A DNA stretch of 64,000 nt from Achromobacter spanius (GTDB lineage: Bacteria; Pseudomonadota; Gammaproteobacteria; Burkholderiales; Burkholderiaceae_B): assembly GCF_002812705.1 (NCBI RefSeq), contig NZ_CP025030.1:2170001-2234000 (forward strand), given 5' to 3'. The notes beneath the pieces are model-generated. The model was not told the DNA's origin. It ran no database searches and worked only from the letters and a program-made list of their open reading frames with translations. Below are positions 51,555-60,459 of this stretch, piece after piece; position 1 is the stretch's first letter, and each line of letters begins with the position of its first letter. A program made the position numbers and the translations under genes.

Positions 51555-51594
51555 GAATCAACGCCGCTCGGAGCCCGTCACCACCAGCCCGCGC

Positions 51595-52779
51595 TCAGAA
51601 CCCTTGCCGCGGCACGTGTACCCGCCCTTCCATCAACACCCGCGCGCTGCGGCTCATGATGGCTTTCGTGACCTTCCATTCGCCGTCCACCAACTGCGCC
51701 TGCGCGCCCACGCGCAGCGTGCCGGACGGGTGGCCGAAGTTGACGTTGTCGCGTTCGGTGCCGCCGGCGGCCAGGTTGACCAGCGTGCCGGGTACCGCCG
51801 CGGCGGTGGCGATGGCCACCGATGCCGTGCCCATCATCGCGTGGTGCAGCTTGCCCATGGACAGCGCGCGCACCAACACGTCGATCTTGTCGGCCTCGAT
51901 CTGCTTGCCGCTGGATGAGACGTACGCCTTGGGCGGCGCAACGAACGCGACCTTCGGCGTGTGCTGGCGGCTGGCGGCTTCTTCCAGTTTTTCGATCAGG
52001 CCCATGCGCAGCGCGCCGTGCGCGCGAATGGTTTCAAAGCGGGCCAAGGCGGCGGCGTCGCCGTTGATGTCGTCCTGCAATTCCGTGCCGGTATAGCCCA
52101 GCGCGGCCGCGTCCAGGAAGATGGTCGGGATGCCGGAATTGATCATCGTGGCCTTGAACGTGCCTACGCCCGGCACCTCCAGGTCATCCACCAGATTGCC
52201 GGTGGGGAACATCGAGCCGCCGTCGCCGTCTTCGGCCGGGTCCATGAATTCCAGTTGCAGTTCGGCGGCGGGAAACGTCACGCCGTCCAGCTCGAAATCG
52301 CCGGTTTCCTGCACTGCGCCGTCGGTCATGGGCACGTGCGCAATGATGGTCTTCTTGATGTTGGCCTGCCAGATGCGCACCACGGCCACGCCGTTGTCGG
52401 GCACGCGCGCCGGGTCCACCAGGCCGTTGGTGATGGCAAACGGGCCGACGGCCGCCGACAGGTTGCCGCAGTTGCCGCTCCAGTCCACGAACGGCTGGTC
52501 GATGGAGACCTGGCCGAACAGATAGTCCACGTCGTGATCCGGCTGCGTGCTCTTGCCGATGATCACGCTCTTGCTGGTGCTGGACGTGGCCGCGCCCATG
52601 CCGTCGATCTGCTTGCCGTAAGGGTCGGGGCTGCCGATCACGCGCAGCAGCAGCGCGTCGCGCGCGGGGCCGGGCACGCGCGCGGATTCAGGCAGGTCGT
52701 CAAGCTTGAAGAACACGCCTTTGCTGGTGCCGCCGCGCATGTAGGTGGCGGCAATCTTGGTCTGGGGAGCATGAGCCAT
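51595..52779 (-). CDS. prpF: PrpF-type 2-methylaconitate cis-trans isomerase
   Basis: The 394-residue protein belongs to the PrpF/DAP-epimerase-like fold. It shows KIAATYMRGGTSKGVFF, GSPDPYGKQIDGMGAATSST, DWSGNCGNLSAAVGPFAI (which places a Cys at the active site), ATMINSGIPTIFLDAAALGY, LHHAMMGTASVAIATAAAVP and FGHPSGTLRVGA. It isomerises the trans-2-methylaconitate made by AcnD to the cis form in the 2-methylcitrate pathway for propionate. The ATG at 52779 follows MAHAPQTK. It is 67 bases downstream of acnD. Confidence 0.93.
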   Translation of the reverse strand: MAHAPQTKIAATYMRGGTSKGVFFKLDDLPESARVPGPARDALLLRVIGSPDPYGKQIDGMGAATSSTSKSVIIGKSTQPDHDVDYLFGQVSIDQPFVDWSGNCGNLSAAVGPFAITNGLVDPARVPDNGVAVVRIWQANIKKTIIAHVPMTDGAVQETGDFELDGVTFPAAELQLEFMDPAEDGDGGSMFPTGNLVDDLEVPGVGTFKATMINSGIPTIFLDAAALGYTGTELQDDINGDAAALARFETIRAHGALRMGLIEKLEEAASRQHTPKVAFVAPPKAYVSSSGKQIEADKIDVLVRALSMGKLHHAMMGTASVAIATAAAVPGTLVNLAAGGTERDNVNFGHPSGTLRVGAQAQLVDGEWKVTKAIMSRSARVLMEGRVHVPRQGF

Positions 52780-52846
52780 GGGTTGTCCTGATGTCTGGAA
52801 TGTTGAAGGCGGCGGGCGCGTGGGCACCCGCCTGTCCAAGTGATAA

Positions 52847-55468
52847 TCAGCCGGCCTTCTTGGTGGCGCCCGCCACGGATTCGGCTTCCAGGAAGTCTTG
52901 CGCAAAGCGTTGCAGCACGCCGCCGGCGTCGTAGATGGAGACTTCTTCCGCCGTATCCAGGCGGCAGGTCACCGGCACCTGCACGGTCTCGCCGTTACGG
53001 CGGTGGATGACCAGCGTCAGGTCGGCACGCGGCTTGCGTTCACCGATCACGTCATAGCTTTCGGTGCCGTCCAGCGCCAGCGTCTTGCGGTTCACGCCCG
53101 GTTTGAATTCCAGTGGCAAGACGCCCATGCCGATCAGGTTGGTGCGGTGGATGCGTTCAAACCCTTCGGCCACAATGGCTTCCACGCCCGCCAGACGCAC
53201 GCCCTTGGCCGCCCAGTCACGCGACGAGCCCTGGCCATAGTCCGCGCCTGCCACGATGATCAGCGGCTGCTTGCGTTCCATATACGTTTCGATGGCTTCC
53301 CACATGCGCATCACCTGGCCTTCCGGCTCCACGCGCGTCAACGAGCCCTGCTTCACCGTGCCGTCGTCGTTCGTCACCATCTCGTTGAAGAGCTTGGGGT
53401 TGGCGAAGGTGGCGCGTTGCGCGGTCAGGTGGTCGCCGCGATGGGTGGCGTAAGAGTTGAAGTCTTCTTCGGGCAGACCCATCTTGTGCAGGTATTCGCC
53501 TGCCGCGCTGTCCATCAGGATGGCGTTGGACGGCGACAGGTGGTCGGTCGTGATGTTGTCGCCCAGCACCGCCAGCGGCAGCATGCCGCGCAGCGTGCGT
53601 TCACCCGCCAGCGCGCCTTCCCAGTACGGCGGACGGCGAATGTAGGTGCTCTGCGCACGCCAGTCGTACAGCGGGCTGACGCCTGCCTTGCGGTCTTCCT
53701 GAATGCCGAACATCGGCGCATAGACCTTGCGGAATTGCTCGGGCTTGACCGCCGACTTCACCATGGCGTCGATCTCTTCGTCGCTGGGCCAGATGTCTTT
53801 CAGGCGGATCTCCTTGCCGCTGGCATCCACGCCCAGCACGTCGCGTTCAATGTCGAAACGGATGGTGCCGGCAATCGCGTAGGCCACCACCAACGGGGGC
53901 GAGGCCAGGAACGCCTGCTTGGCGTACGGATGGATGCGGCCGTCGAAGTTGCGGTTGCCGGACAGCACGGCGGTGGAATAAAGGTCGCGGTCGATGATCT
54001 CTTGCTGGATGACCGGGTCCAGCGCGCCCGACATGCCGTTGCACGTGGTACAGGCAAACGCCACCACGCCAAACCCCAGCGCTTCCAGATCGGGCAGCAG
54101 CCCGGCTTCTTCCAGGTACAGCTGAACGGCCTTGGAACCGGGCGCCAGCGAGCTCTTCACCCAGGGCTTGCGAGCCAGGCCCGCGCGGCGTGCATTGCGT
54201 GCCAGCAGGCCGGCGGCGATCACGTTGCGCGGGTTGCTGGTGTTGGTGCAGCTGGTGATGGCGGCAATGATCACGGCGCCATCTGGCATCAAGCCCGGCT
54301 CGTTTTCCACCACGCCCGAAATGCCGCGCTCGGCCAGGTCGGACACCGGCAGGCGGCGATGCGGGTTGGACGGGCCGGCCAGCGTGCGCACCACGGTCGA
54401 CAGATCAAAGCGCAGCACGCGCTCGTATTCGGCGGTCGCCAGGCTGTCGGACCAAAGGCCCGCTGTCTTGGCATAGGTTTCCACCAGCGCAATCTGTTCG
54501 TCTTCGCGGCCGGTCAGGCGCAGGTAGTCGATGGTTTGCTGGTCAATCGAGAACATCGCGGCCGTCGCGCCGTATTCCGGCGCCATGTTCGAAATGGTGG
54601 CGCGGTCGCCCAAGGTCAGGCTGGCGGCGCCTTCGCCGTAGAACTCCAGATACGCGCCCACCACTTTTTCTTTGCGCAGGAATTCGGTCAGCGTCAGCAC
54701 CACGTCGGTGGCGGTGATGCCCGGCTGCGCACGGCCGGTGAGTTCAACGCCGATGATGTCCGGCAGGCGCATCCACGACGCGCGGCCCAGCATCACGTTT
54801 TCAGCTTCCAGGCCGCCCACGCCAATGGCGATGACGCCCAGCGCATCCACGTGCGGCGTGTGGCTGTCGGTGCCGACCAGCGTATCGGGAAACGCCACGC
54901 CGTCTTGCGTGTAGATCACGGGCGACATCCGCTCCAGGTTGATTTGGTGCATGATGCCGTTGCCCGGCGGCACGACTTCGATGTTGCGAAAGGCCTGCTT
55001 GGTCCAGTCGATGAAATGGAAGCGGTCTTCGTTGCGGCGGTCTTCCACCGCGCGGTTGCGGGCGAAGGCGTCGGGGTCGGTGCCATCGAATTCCACGGCC
55101 AGGGAGTGGTCGACAATCAACTGCACCGGCACCACCGGGTTCACCTTGGCCGGGTCGCCGCCTTTCTCGGCGATGGCGTCGCGCAGGCCCGCCAGGTCCA
55201 CCAAGGCGGTCTGGCCCAGAATGTCATGACAGACCACGCGCGCCGGAAACCACGGAAAGTCCAGGTCGCGGCGGCGTTCAATCAGCTGCTTCAACGCATC
55301 GGTCAACATCGCCGGGTCGCAGCGGCGCACCAGGTTTTCAGCCAGCACGCGCGACGTGTAGGGCAGGCCGGCGTAGGCGCCGGGCGCGATGGCTTCGACG
55401 GCGGCGCGCGCATCGAAATAATCCAGGCGGGTGCCGGGCAGGGTCTTGCGGTACGAATGGTTCATCAT
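52847..55468 (-). CDS. acnD: Fe/S-dependent 2-methylisocitrate dehydratase AcnD
   Basis: The 873-residue protein has the aconitase layout. The [4Fe-4S] ligands are visible in AITSCTNTSNPRNVI (first Cys) and AFACTTCNGMSG (two Cys). Substrate and swivel-domain motifs include VGTDSHTPHVDALGVIAIGV, AVLGDNITTDHLSPSNAI and AGADYGQGSSRDWAAKGVRL. This length and the pairing with PrpF mark AcnD rather than the housekeeping AcnA. It dehydrates 2-methylcitrate to 2-methylaconitate. Its start overlaps the end of the GntR gene by four bases. PrpB and PrpC are not in the window. Confidence 0.93.
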   Translation of the reverse strand: MMNHSYRKTLPGTRLDYFDARAAVEAIAPGAYAGLPYTSRVLAENLVRRCDPAMLTDALKQLIERRRDLDFPWFPARVVCHDILGQTALVDLAGLRDAIAEKGGDPAKVNPVVPVQLIVDHSLAVEFDGTDPDAFARNRAVEDRRNEDRFHFIDWTKQAFRNIEVVPPGNGIMHQINLERMSPVIYTQDGVAFPDTLVGTDSHTPHVDALGVIAIGVGGLEAENVMLGRASWMRLPDIIGVELTGRAQPGITATDVVLTLTEFLRKEKVVGAYLEFYGEGAASLTLGDRATISNMAPEYGATAAMFSIDQQTIDYLRLTGREDEQIALVETYAKTAGLWSDSLATAEYERVLRFDLSTVVRTLAGPSNPHRRLPVSDLAERGISGVVENEPGLMPDGAVIIAAITSCTNTSNPRNVIAAGLLARNARRAGLARKPWVKSSLAPGSKAVQLYLEEAGLLPDLEALGFGVVAFACTTCNGMSGALDPVIQQEIIDRDLYSTAVLSGNRNFDGRIHPYAKQAFLASPPLVVAYAIAGTIRFDIERDVLGVDASGKEIRLKDIWPSDEEIDAMVKSAVKPEQFRKVYAPMFGIQEDRKAGVSPLYDWRAQSTYIRRPPYWEGALAGERTLRGMLPLAVLGDNITTDHLSPSNAILMDSAAGEYLHKMGLPEEDFNSYATHRGDHLTAQRATFANPKLFNEMVTNDDGTVKQGSLTRVEPEGQVMRMWEAIETYMERKQPLIIVAGADYGQGSSRDWAAKGVRLAGVEAIVAEGFERIHRTNLIGMGVLPLEFKPGVNRKTLALDGTESYDVIGERKPRADLTLVIHRRNGETVQVPVTCRLDTAEEVSIYDAGGVLQRFAQDFLEAESVAGATKKAG

Positions 55469-56175
55469 GCCTCCGTGCGCTGCAACGTGCTTTGCGCGAT
55501 CTGTTGTTCGATGTTGATGCGGGACGCGCGGATATGGCGACGCATCAGGATTTCAGCCAGCTCGCCATCGCCGTCGGCAATGGCGTCAAGAATGCGGTGG
55601 TGTTCGGCGTAGGCCTGCCGGGGGCGGTTGGGCGTGGTCGAGTACTGGATGCGGTACATGCGCGCCAATTGATAGAGCTCGTCGCACAGCATGCGAAACA
55701 GCATCTGGTTGCCGCTGCCCTTGACGATGCGATAGTGGAAATCGTAATCGCCTTCCTGCTGGTAGTAACCCACGCCGGCTTGAAAGGCGGCATCGCGTTC
55801 GTGCGCGTGCAAGACCTCGCGCAGCTCGGCGATTTCAGACGGCGGCATGCGCTCGGCGGCCAGCCGGCACGCGGTGCCTTCCAGCGACTCGCGGATTTCA
55901 TACAGCTCTGACAATTCCTGCGGCGACAAGGACACCACCCGCGCGCCCGCATGCGGCACGCGCACCAGCAGCCGCTGGCCTTCCAGACGATGCAAGGCTT
56001 CGCGCAGCGGACCCCGGCTGACGCCATGGATACGCGCAAGCTCGGGCTCGGAAATCTTGCTGCCTGGGGCGATCTCGCCCTTGACGATAGCGGCCTGGAT
56101 CTTCTTGAAAATGTGATCCGACAAGGTCTCGCCATCGCCGGGCGCAGCGCCCGGCAGGGTCAGCACTTTGCTCAT
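55465..56175 (-). CDS. GntR-family regulator (FCD subfamily) of the methylcitrate genes
   Basis: The 236-residue protein has the winged helix DHIFKKIQAAIVKGEIAPGS with SKISEPELARIHGVSRGPLR. The FCD domain from about residue 80 includes DYDFHYRIVKGSGNQMLFRM and HHRILDAIADGDGELAEILM with HIRASR, the metal-site histidines. It is the first gene of the gntR-acnD-prpF operon and likely controls it in response to a methylcitrate-pathway metabolite. The recurring TGTCAACAAT element occurs three bases ahead of its start codon and again 63 bases upstream. Confidence 0.9.
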   Translation of the reverse strand: MSKVLTLPGAAPGDGETLSDHIFKKIQAAIVKGEIAPGSKISEPELARIHGVSRGPLREALHRLEGQRLLVRVPHAGARVVSLSPQELSELYEIRESLEGTACRLAAERMPPSEIAELREVLHAHERDAAFQAGVGYYQQEGDYDFHYRIVKGSGNQMLFRMLCDELYQLARMYRIQYSTTPNRPRQAYAEHHRILDAIADGDGELAEILMRRHIRASRINIEQQIAQSTLQRTEA

Positions 56176-56177
56176 GG

Positions 56178-56250
56178 TGTCAACAATCTGTCCGATTTGT
56201 GGGGGTGATATCGGGTTAAGGCGTTATGGAAACGCTAGATTGTCAACAAT
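56178..56250 (-). promoter_or_regulatory. Repeated TGTCAACAAT element upstream of gntR
   Basis: TGTCAACAAT occurs at 56178-56187 and 56241-56250. The second copy is part of the dyad ATTGTCAACAAT (56239-56250). GntR-FCD proteins bind such AT-flanked dyads, so these are likely autoregulatory operators. The nearer copy occupies the place of a Shine-Dalgarno site. Confidence 0.55.
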
Positions 56251-56316
56251 TTACCTTGTGGATCGACAGGGTGCAAGCGGCCGGGCGGCCGCTTGCGACC
56301 GAGGCGTCAACGCCGC

Positions 56317-58119
56317 TTAGCGCTTGTGGTGCACCTGCTGCATGCCGTGCACCTGCACCGGCAACCCCACATGCCGCGCCTTCAGTTGCAGCGACAGATA
56401 CTGCGAGTAGTGCCGCGACTGGTGCAGGTTGCCGCCATGGAACCACAGGCCTTCCTGCTGGGTCGGCTTCCACATGTTGCGCTGTTCGCCTTCCCAGGGG
56501 CCGGGGTCCTTGGTGGTGTCCGACCCCAGGCCCCAGCACTTGCCGACCTTGTCGGCCACCTCCGGGCTGATCAGGTCGGCGGCCCAGCCGTTCATCGAGC
56601 CGTAGCCGGTGGCGTACACGACCAGGTCCGCCGGCAAGGTCACGCCGTTCTTCAAGACGACGGCGTCGCGCGCCAGGTGACTGACATCGGTGTTGGATTG
56701 CAACTTGACGCTGCCGTCGATGATCAGGTCGCAGGCGCCCACGTCGATGTAATAGCCCGACCCGCGCCGCAGGTATTTCATGAACAGGCCCGATCCATCG
56801 TCGCCCCAGTCCAGCATGAAGCCGGCCTTCTCCAGCTTGCCGTAGAACTCGGCGTCGCGTTCGCGCATCTGCTTGTAAAGCGGGATCTGGAACTGCGCCA
56901 TGATCTTGTAGGGCAGCGACGCAAACGTCAGGTCGGCCTTGCGCGTGGTCATGCCGTTGGCCAGCGCCTGCTCGGAATACAGGCCGCCCAGGCCGATGTC
57001 CATCAAGGTGTCCGACCGCACGATGTGCGTGGACGAACGCTGCACCATCGTCACGTTGGCGCCGCCTTCCCACAAGGCCGCGCAGATGTCGTGGGCCGAG
57101 TTGTTGGCGCCGATCACCACCACGTTCTTGCCGCGATAGGCGTCAGGGCCGGGGTGCTGCGAGGAATGCTGCTGTTCGCCCTGGAATTCGTCCTGGCCGG
57201 GAAAGCGCGGCACGTTCGGCTTGCCGGACATGCCGGTGGCCAGCACCAACTGCTTGGGCCGCAGCACGACGGGCTTGCCTTCCCGAAGCACGGTGACTTC
57301 CCATTCTTTCTTTGCTTCGTCGTAACGCGCCGATTCGCACACGCTGGACGTCCAGTAGTTAAGCTCCATCACCTTGGTGTACATCTCCAGCCAGTCGCCG
57401 ACCTTGTCCTTGGGCGCGAACACGGGCCAGTTCTCGGGAAAGGGGATGTAGGGCAGGTGGTCGTACCAGACCGGGTCGTGCAGGCACAGCGACTTGTAGC
57501 GCTTTCTCCAGCTATCGCCCGCGCGCTCGTTCTTTTCGATGATGATGGTCGGCACGTTCAGTTGGCGCAGCCGCGCACCCAGCGCGATGCCGCCTTGCCC
57601 GCCGCCGATGATCAGCACATAGGGCTGCGTCGTGTAGCCCAGTTCGGCGGCTTCCTGCTCGCGCTTTTCCAGCCACGTCTGACGCTCGCGGCGACTGCCG
57701 TGCTCGGCGCCCATGGGGCGGCGCGTGCCGCTGGGTTCCTCATGCCCCTTAAGTTCGGACATGGTGGTCAGCAGCGTCCAGATCTTGCCGTCCTTTACGC
57801 GGATGTGGCCGTAGCCACGCGCCAGGTTGGTGTCGATGTTCAGCCAGCCTTGCAACAGGCCGCCGTCGTCGGTCGACGCTTCACGTTCGTCGCGCGTGAA
57901 GCGCACCGGCTCCACCTGCGACAGTTGTTGCGTCAGCATGTCGCGGATCTGCGCATGGCCTTCGAAGGTGCGCAGATTCCAACTGAACAGCACCAGGTCG
58001 CGCCAATAGCATTCGTCGTGAAACAGGCCGGTGATGGCGGCCATGTCCTTGTTTCCCAGCGCGGTGTTCAGACGGGCGAGCACCGCATCCAAAGCGGCGT
58101 CGGCGGGGGCGGTCTGCAT
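56317..58119 (-). CDS. NTF2-like/flavin monooxygenase fusion protein
   Basis: The 600-residue protein has an N-terminal NTF2/SnoaL domain (about 1-130; ALGNKDMAAITGLFHDECYW, NLARGYGHIRVKDGKIWTLL). The FMO part has the FAD motif LIIGGGQGGIALGARL near residue 165, NVVVIGANNSAHDICAALWE for NADPH and LVVYATGYGSMNGWAADLIS. This architecture is shared by FMOs often annotated as NAD(P)/FAD oxidoreductases of unknown substrate. The ATG at 58119 follows AAGGAG. A consensus sigma-54 promoter lies about 100 bases upstream. Confidence 0.88.
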   Translation of the reverse strand: MQTAPADAALDAVLARLNTALGNKDMAAITGLFHDECYWRDLVLFSWNLRTFEGHAQIRDMLTQQLSQVEPVRFTRDEREASTDDGGLLQGWLNIDTNLARGYGHIRVKDGKIWTLLTTMSELKGHEEPSGTRRPMGAEHGSRRERQTWLEKREQEAAELGYTTQPYVLIIGGGQGGIALGARLRQLNVPTIIIEKNERAGDSWRKRYKSLCLHDPVWYDHLPYIPFPENWPVFAPKDKVGDWLEMYTKVMELNYWTSSVCESARYDEAKKEWEVTVLREGKPVVLRPKQLVLATGMSGKPNVPRFPGQDEFQGEQQHSSQHPGPDAYRGKNVVVIGANNSAHDICAALWEGGANVTMVQRSSTHIVRSDTLMDIGLGGLYSEQALANGMTTRKADLTFASLPYKIMAQFQIPLYKQMRERDAEFYGKLEKAGFMLDWGDDGSGLFMKYLRRGSGYYIDVGACDLIIDGSVKLQSNTDVSHLARDAVVLKNGVTLPADLVVYATGYGSMNGWAADLISPEVADKVGKCWGLGSDTTKDPGPWEGEQRNMWKPTQQEGLWFHGGNLHQSRHYSQYLSLQLKARHVGLPVQVHGMQQVHHKR

Positions 58120-58220
58120 AACTTGTCTCCTTGCCCGGGGCGGGCGTGGTTGGGGGGCGGACGCGTGCGCCCGCGAGCGGCCCCGGCCTGTGCCGGCCGG
58201 TGGCTGCCCAACCCCTTCCA

Positions 58221-58236
58221 TGCAAATGCTGTGCCA
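58221..58236 (-). promoter_or_regulatory. Sigma-54 (-24/-12) promoter of the FMO gene
   Basis: On the minus strand this reads TGGCACAGCATTTGCA, an exact match to the TGGCAC-R-N4-TTGC-W consensus. It drives toward the FMO start at 58119. The sigma-54 activator gene is the next gene upstream, on the same strand. Confidence 0.85.
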
Positions 58237-58299
58237 GCTCGCCGACAACGCCGCGCGCCCGTGGCACGGGGGAACGGGCGGATACGCTGCCGACCCACC

Positions 58300-58338
58300 G
58301 TGGCGCGACGCCACACCTGTGGCGCGGGGGTGTGGCGC
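58300..58338. promoter_or_regulatory. Candidate activator-binding sites (UAS) for the sigma-54 promoter
   Basis: GTGGCGCGACGCCAC (58300-58314) and the overlapping dyad CGCCACACCTGTGGCG (58309-58324) are followed by a further TGTGGCGC half-site at 58331-58338. They lie about 65-115 bases upstream of the -24 box, the usual distance for enhancer sites of AcoR-type activators. A second direct repeat, GGCGCGGCAAGTTRCGGCC at 58382-58400 and 58420-58438, lies further upstream. Confidence 0.6.
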
Positions 58339-58481
58339 AGTGGGGGGGGGCTGGGTCGCGGGCAGGGGGCAAGTCGGGCGAGGCGCGGCAAGTTGCGGCC
58401 AGGCGCGCTAACTGGCGGCGGCGCGGCAAGTTACGGCCTGATCGCGGAAAGTCGCGCCAGGAACCCGCAGTGCAGAAAGCC

Positions 58482-60380
58482 CTAGCGCCGCCCGCGAGCG
58501 CCCAGCCCGTAGCGCCGCATCTGGCGGTGCACGGTGGAACGGTCCAGGCCCAGCCGCCGCGCGGCTTCCGACACATTGCCCGCGCAACTGTCCAGCGTGG
58601 ATCGCAACGCGGCTTCCTCGGCCGACACCGCGACGCCGCCCGGGGCCAGCGCCTCGGGCAGGTCGGCCGGTTCGATGATGCCGTGTTCGCACAGCGCGGC
58701 GGCCACGGCGATCACGTTGGCCAGTTCGCGGATATTGCCGGGCCAGGCATGCGCCTTCAACGCCAGCAAGGCGGCGGGCGACAGTACGGGCGCGCCCGAT
58801 TCATCCTGGTGGCGCGCCAGCATGCGCGCGATCAACCAGTCCAGATCCTGGCGCTCGCGCAGCGCGGGCACGGTCAGCGTAGCGGCATTGATGCGGTAGT
58901 AAAGGTCTTCACGAAAACGCCCCTCGCGCACCAGTGCGCCCAGGTCGCGGTGCGAGGCCGACACCAGCGCCAGCCGCAGCGCACGCGGCGCATTGGCGCC
59001 GATGGGTGTGACTTCGGATTCCGCCAGCACGCGTAGCAGCCGGCTTTGCAGCGCCAGCGGCATATCGCCGATCTCGTCCAGAAACAGCGTGCCGCCGTCG
59101 GACTCTTCGATCAGGCCCTTGCGGCCCTTCGGCGCGGCGCCGGTGTAGGCGCCCGGCAAATAGCCGAACAGCTCGCTTTCAATCAACGATTCCGGAATGG
59201 CGGCGCAGTTCACCGCCACGAAACGGCCCGGCCGCCGGCTGTCTTCGTGAATGGCGCGCGCCAGGTATTCCTTGCCCACCCCGGTTTCCCCTTGCAGCAG
59301 GATAGGCAGGCCTTGCCGGGCAAGCTTGGCGGCGCGCGCCTGCAAGGCCGCCATCCTGGCATCGCCGCCGTCCAGCCCACGCAGCGCCGACGGCGTGCCG
59401 CGCACGGCGACGGTGGCGCCGCGCGCATTGCGGTTCGGTTCAATGGCGTGCGCAAACAGCGCGTTGCCATCCCGCGCGACGATCAGGCGGTCCTGCGGCG
59501 CATGGCCGCGCGTGTATTGGGGCAGGTCGTCCAACTGCACGTCAAAGAAGCGCGTGACCGGTTGTCCGATCAGATCCGCCGGTTGCCGCCAGTCCAGCCC
59601 CGCGGCGCGGGCCAGCAGCTTGGCGCCGGAATGCGTCATGCCCAGGATGCGGCCCGCGCCGTCCAGCGAGATCGCCGCTTCCGGGGCCACGTCCAGGAAC
59701 TCGGGCGATCGCGCAAAGCGCAGCACCCATTCGTTGCGCGTGCGCGCCATCAGGTTGGCCAGCTCGATGCGGCGCGTCGTGCTGTTGACCAGGTGCAGCG
59801 CCAGGTTTTGGCTGGTCTTCAGGCTGGGCGAACTCAGCAAGGAAATGTCCAGCACGGCGGCCAGTTCCCCGTCGGCGTTGTAGATCGGCGCGGCGGTGCA
59901 GGACAGCGGGGTATGGGTGTTGTCGAAGTGGTCGGTCTGGTGAATGGTCAGCGCCTCGCCCGTCTCCAGGCAGGCGCCCACGGCGCAGGTGCCGGCGCGC
60001 GGCTCGGACCATTCCGATCCCAGGTACAGGCCCGCCTTGCGCAGCTTGGCCGTCTGCGCGGGGTCGCCCAGGAATTCCACGGTGACGCCTTGCCGGTCGG
60101 CCAGCAGCAGCACGTAGTTTTGTCCGGCCACCTGCCGGAAAAGATGGTCCAGCCCGCTGCGCGCAATGCGGATCAGCGCTTCAGATTGCTGGCGATGTTC
60201 TCGCAACCTGCCATCCGGCACGATATAGGCTTCGCAAGCCTGCGCGGGGTCAAGCCGGTATTGATCCAGGCAGCGCAGCCAACTGCGCACCACATGCGCG
60301 TCGCGCTGAGTGGGGCGGCCCCGGCCCACCTGTTCGATCTCGCGGATGTGGGCGGTATGCAGGGATTCCTGACTAGGCAT
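58482..60380 (-). CDS. Sigma-54-dependent activator, AcoR-like
   Basis: The 632-residue protein has an N-terminal GAF-type sensory part (about 60-180; LADRQGVTVEFLGDPAQ, GTCAVGACLETGEALTIHQT). A PAS-like region (about 220-310) precedes the AAA+ domain with Walker A GETGVGKEYLARAIHED. The sigma-54 contact loop reads GAYTGA instead of GAFTGA, a conservative change found in working activators. Walker B is GGTLFLDEIGD. The C-terminal Fis-type helix-turn-helix is NVSEAARRLGLDRSTVHRQM. It should activate the adjacent FMO gene through the dyads near 58.3 kb. Confidence 0.92.
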   Translation of the reverse strand: MPSQESLHTAHIREIEQVGRGRPTQRDAHVVRSWLRCLDQYRLDPAQACEAYIVPDGRLREHRQQSEALIRIARSGLDHLFRQVAGQNYVLLLADRQGVTVEFLGDPAQTAKLRKAGLYLGSEWSEPRAGTCAVGACLETGEALTIHQTDHFDNTHTPLSCTAAPIYNADGELAAVLDISLLSSPSLKTSQNLALHLVNSTTRRIELANLMARTRNEWVLRFARSPEFLDVAPEAAISLDGAGRILGMTHSGAKLLARAAGLDWRQPADLIGQPVTRFFDVQLDDLPQYTRGHAPQDRLIVARDGNALFAHAIEPNRNARGATVAVRGTPSALRGLDGGDARMAALQARAAKLARQGLPILLQGETGVGKEYLARAIHEDSRRPGRFVAVNCAAIPESLIESELFGYLPGAYTGAAPKGRKGLIEESDGGTLFLDEIGDMPLALQSRLLRVLAESEVTPIGANAPRALRLALVSASHRDLGALVREGRFREDLYYRINAATLTVPALRERQDLDWLIARMLARHQDESGAPVLSPAALLALKAHAWPGNIRELANVIAVAAALCEHGIIEPADLPEALAPGGVAVSAEEAALRSTLDSCAGNVSEAARRLGLDRSTVHRQMRRYGLGARGRR

Positions 60381-60459
60381 GTCGTCTCCATGTTGCGCCC
60401 GATCTATGCCGGATCAACACGGCAGCATGCACAGAGACGAATCGGCTTGTAAATCGTGG

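Noticed and set aside
52898..55612. About 900-codon plus-strand frame opposite acnD
   Set aside because: The opposite strand encodes a full aconitase-family enzyme with all cluster cysteines; the long frame is a codon-bias artefact.
56293..58485. About 730-codon plus-strand frame opposite the NTF2-FMO gene
   Set aside because: No domain is recognisable and the other strand has complete FAD and NADPH motifs.
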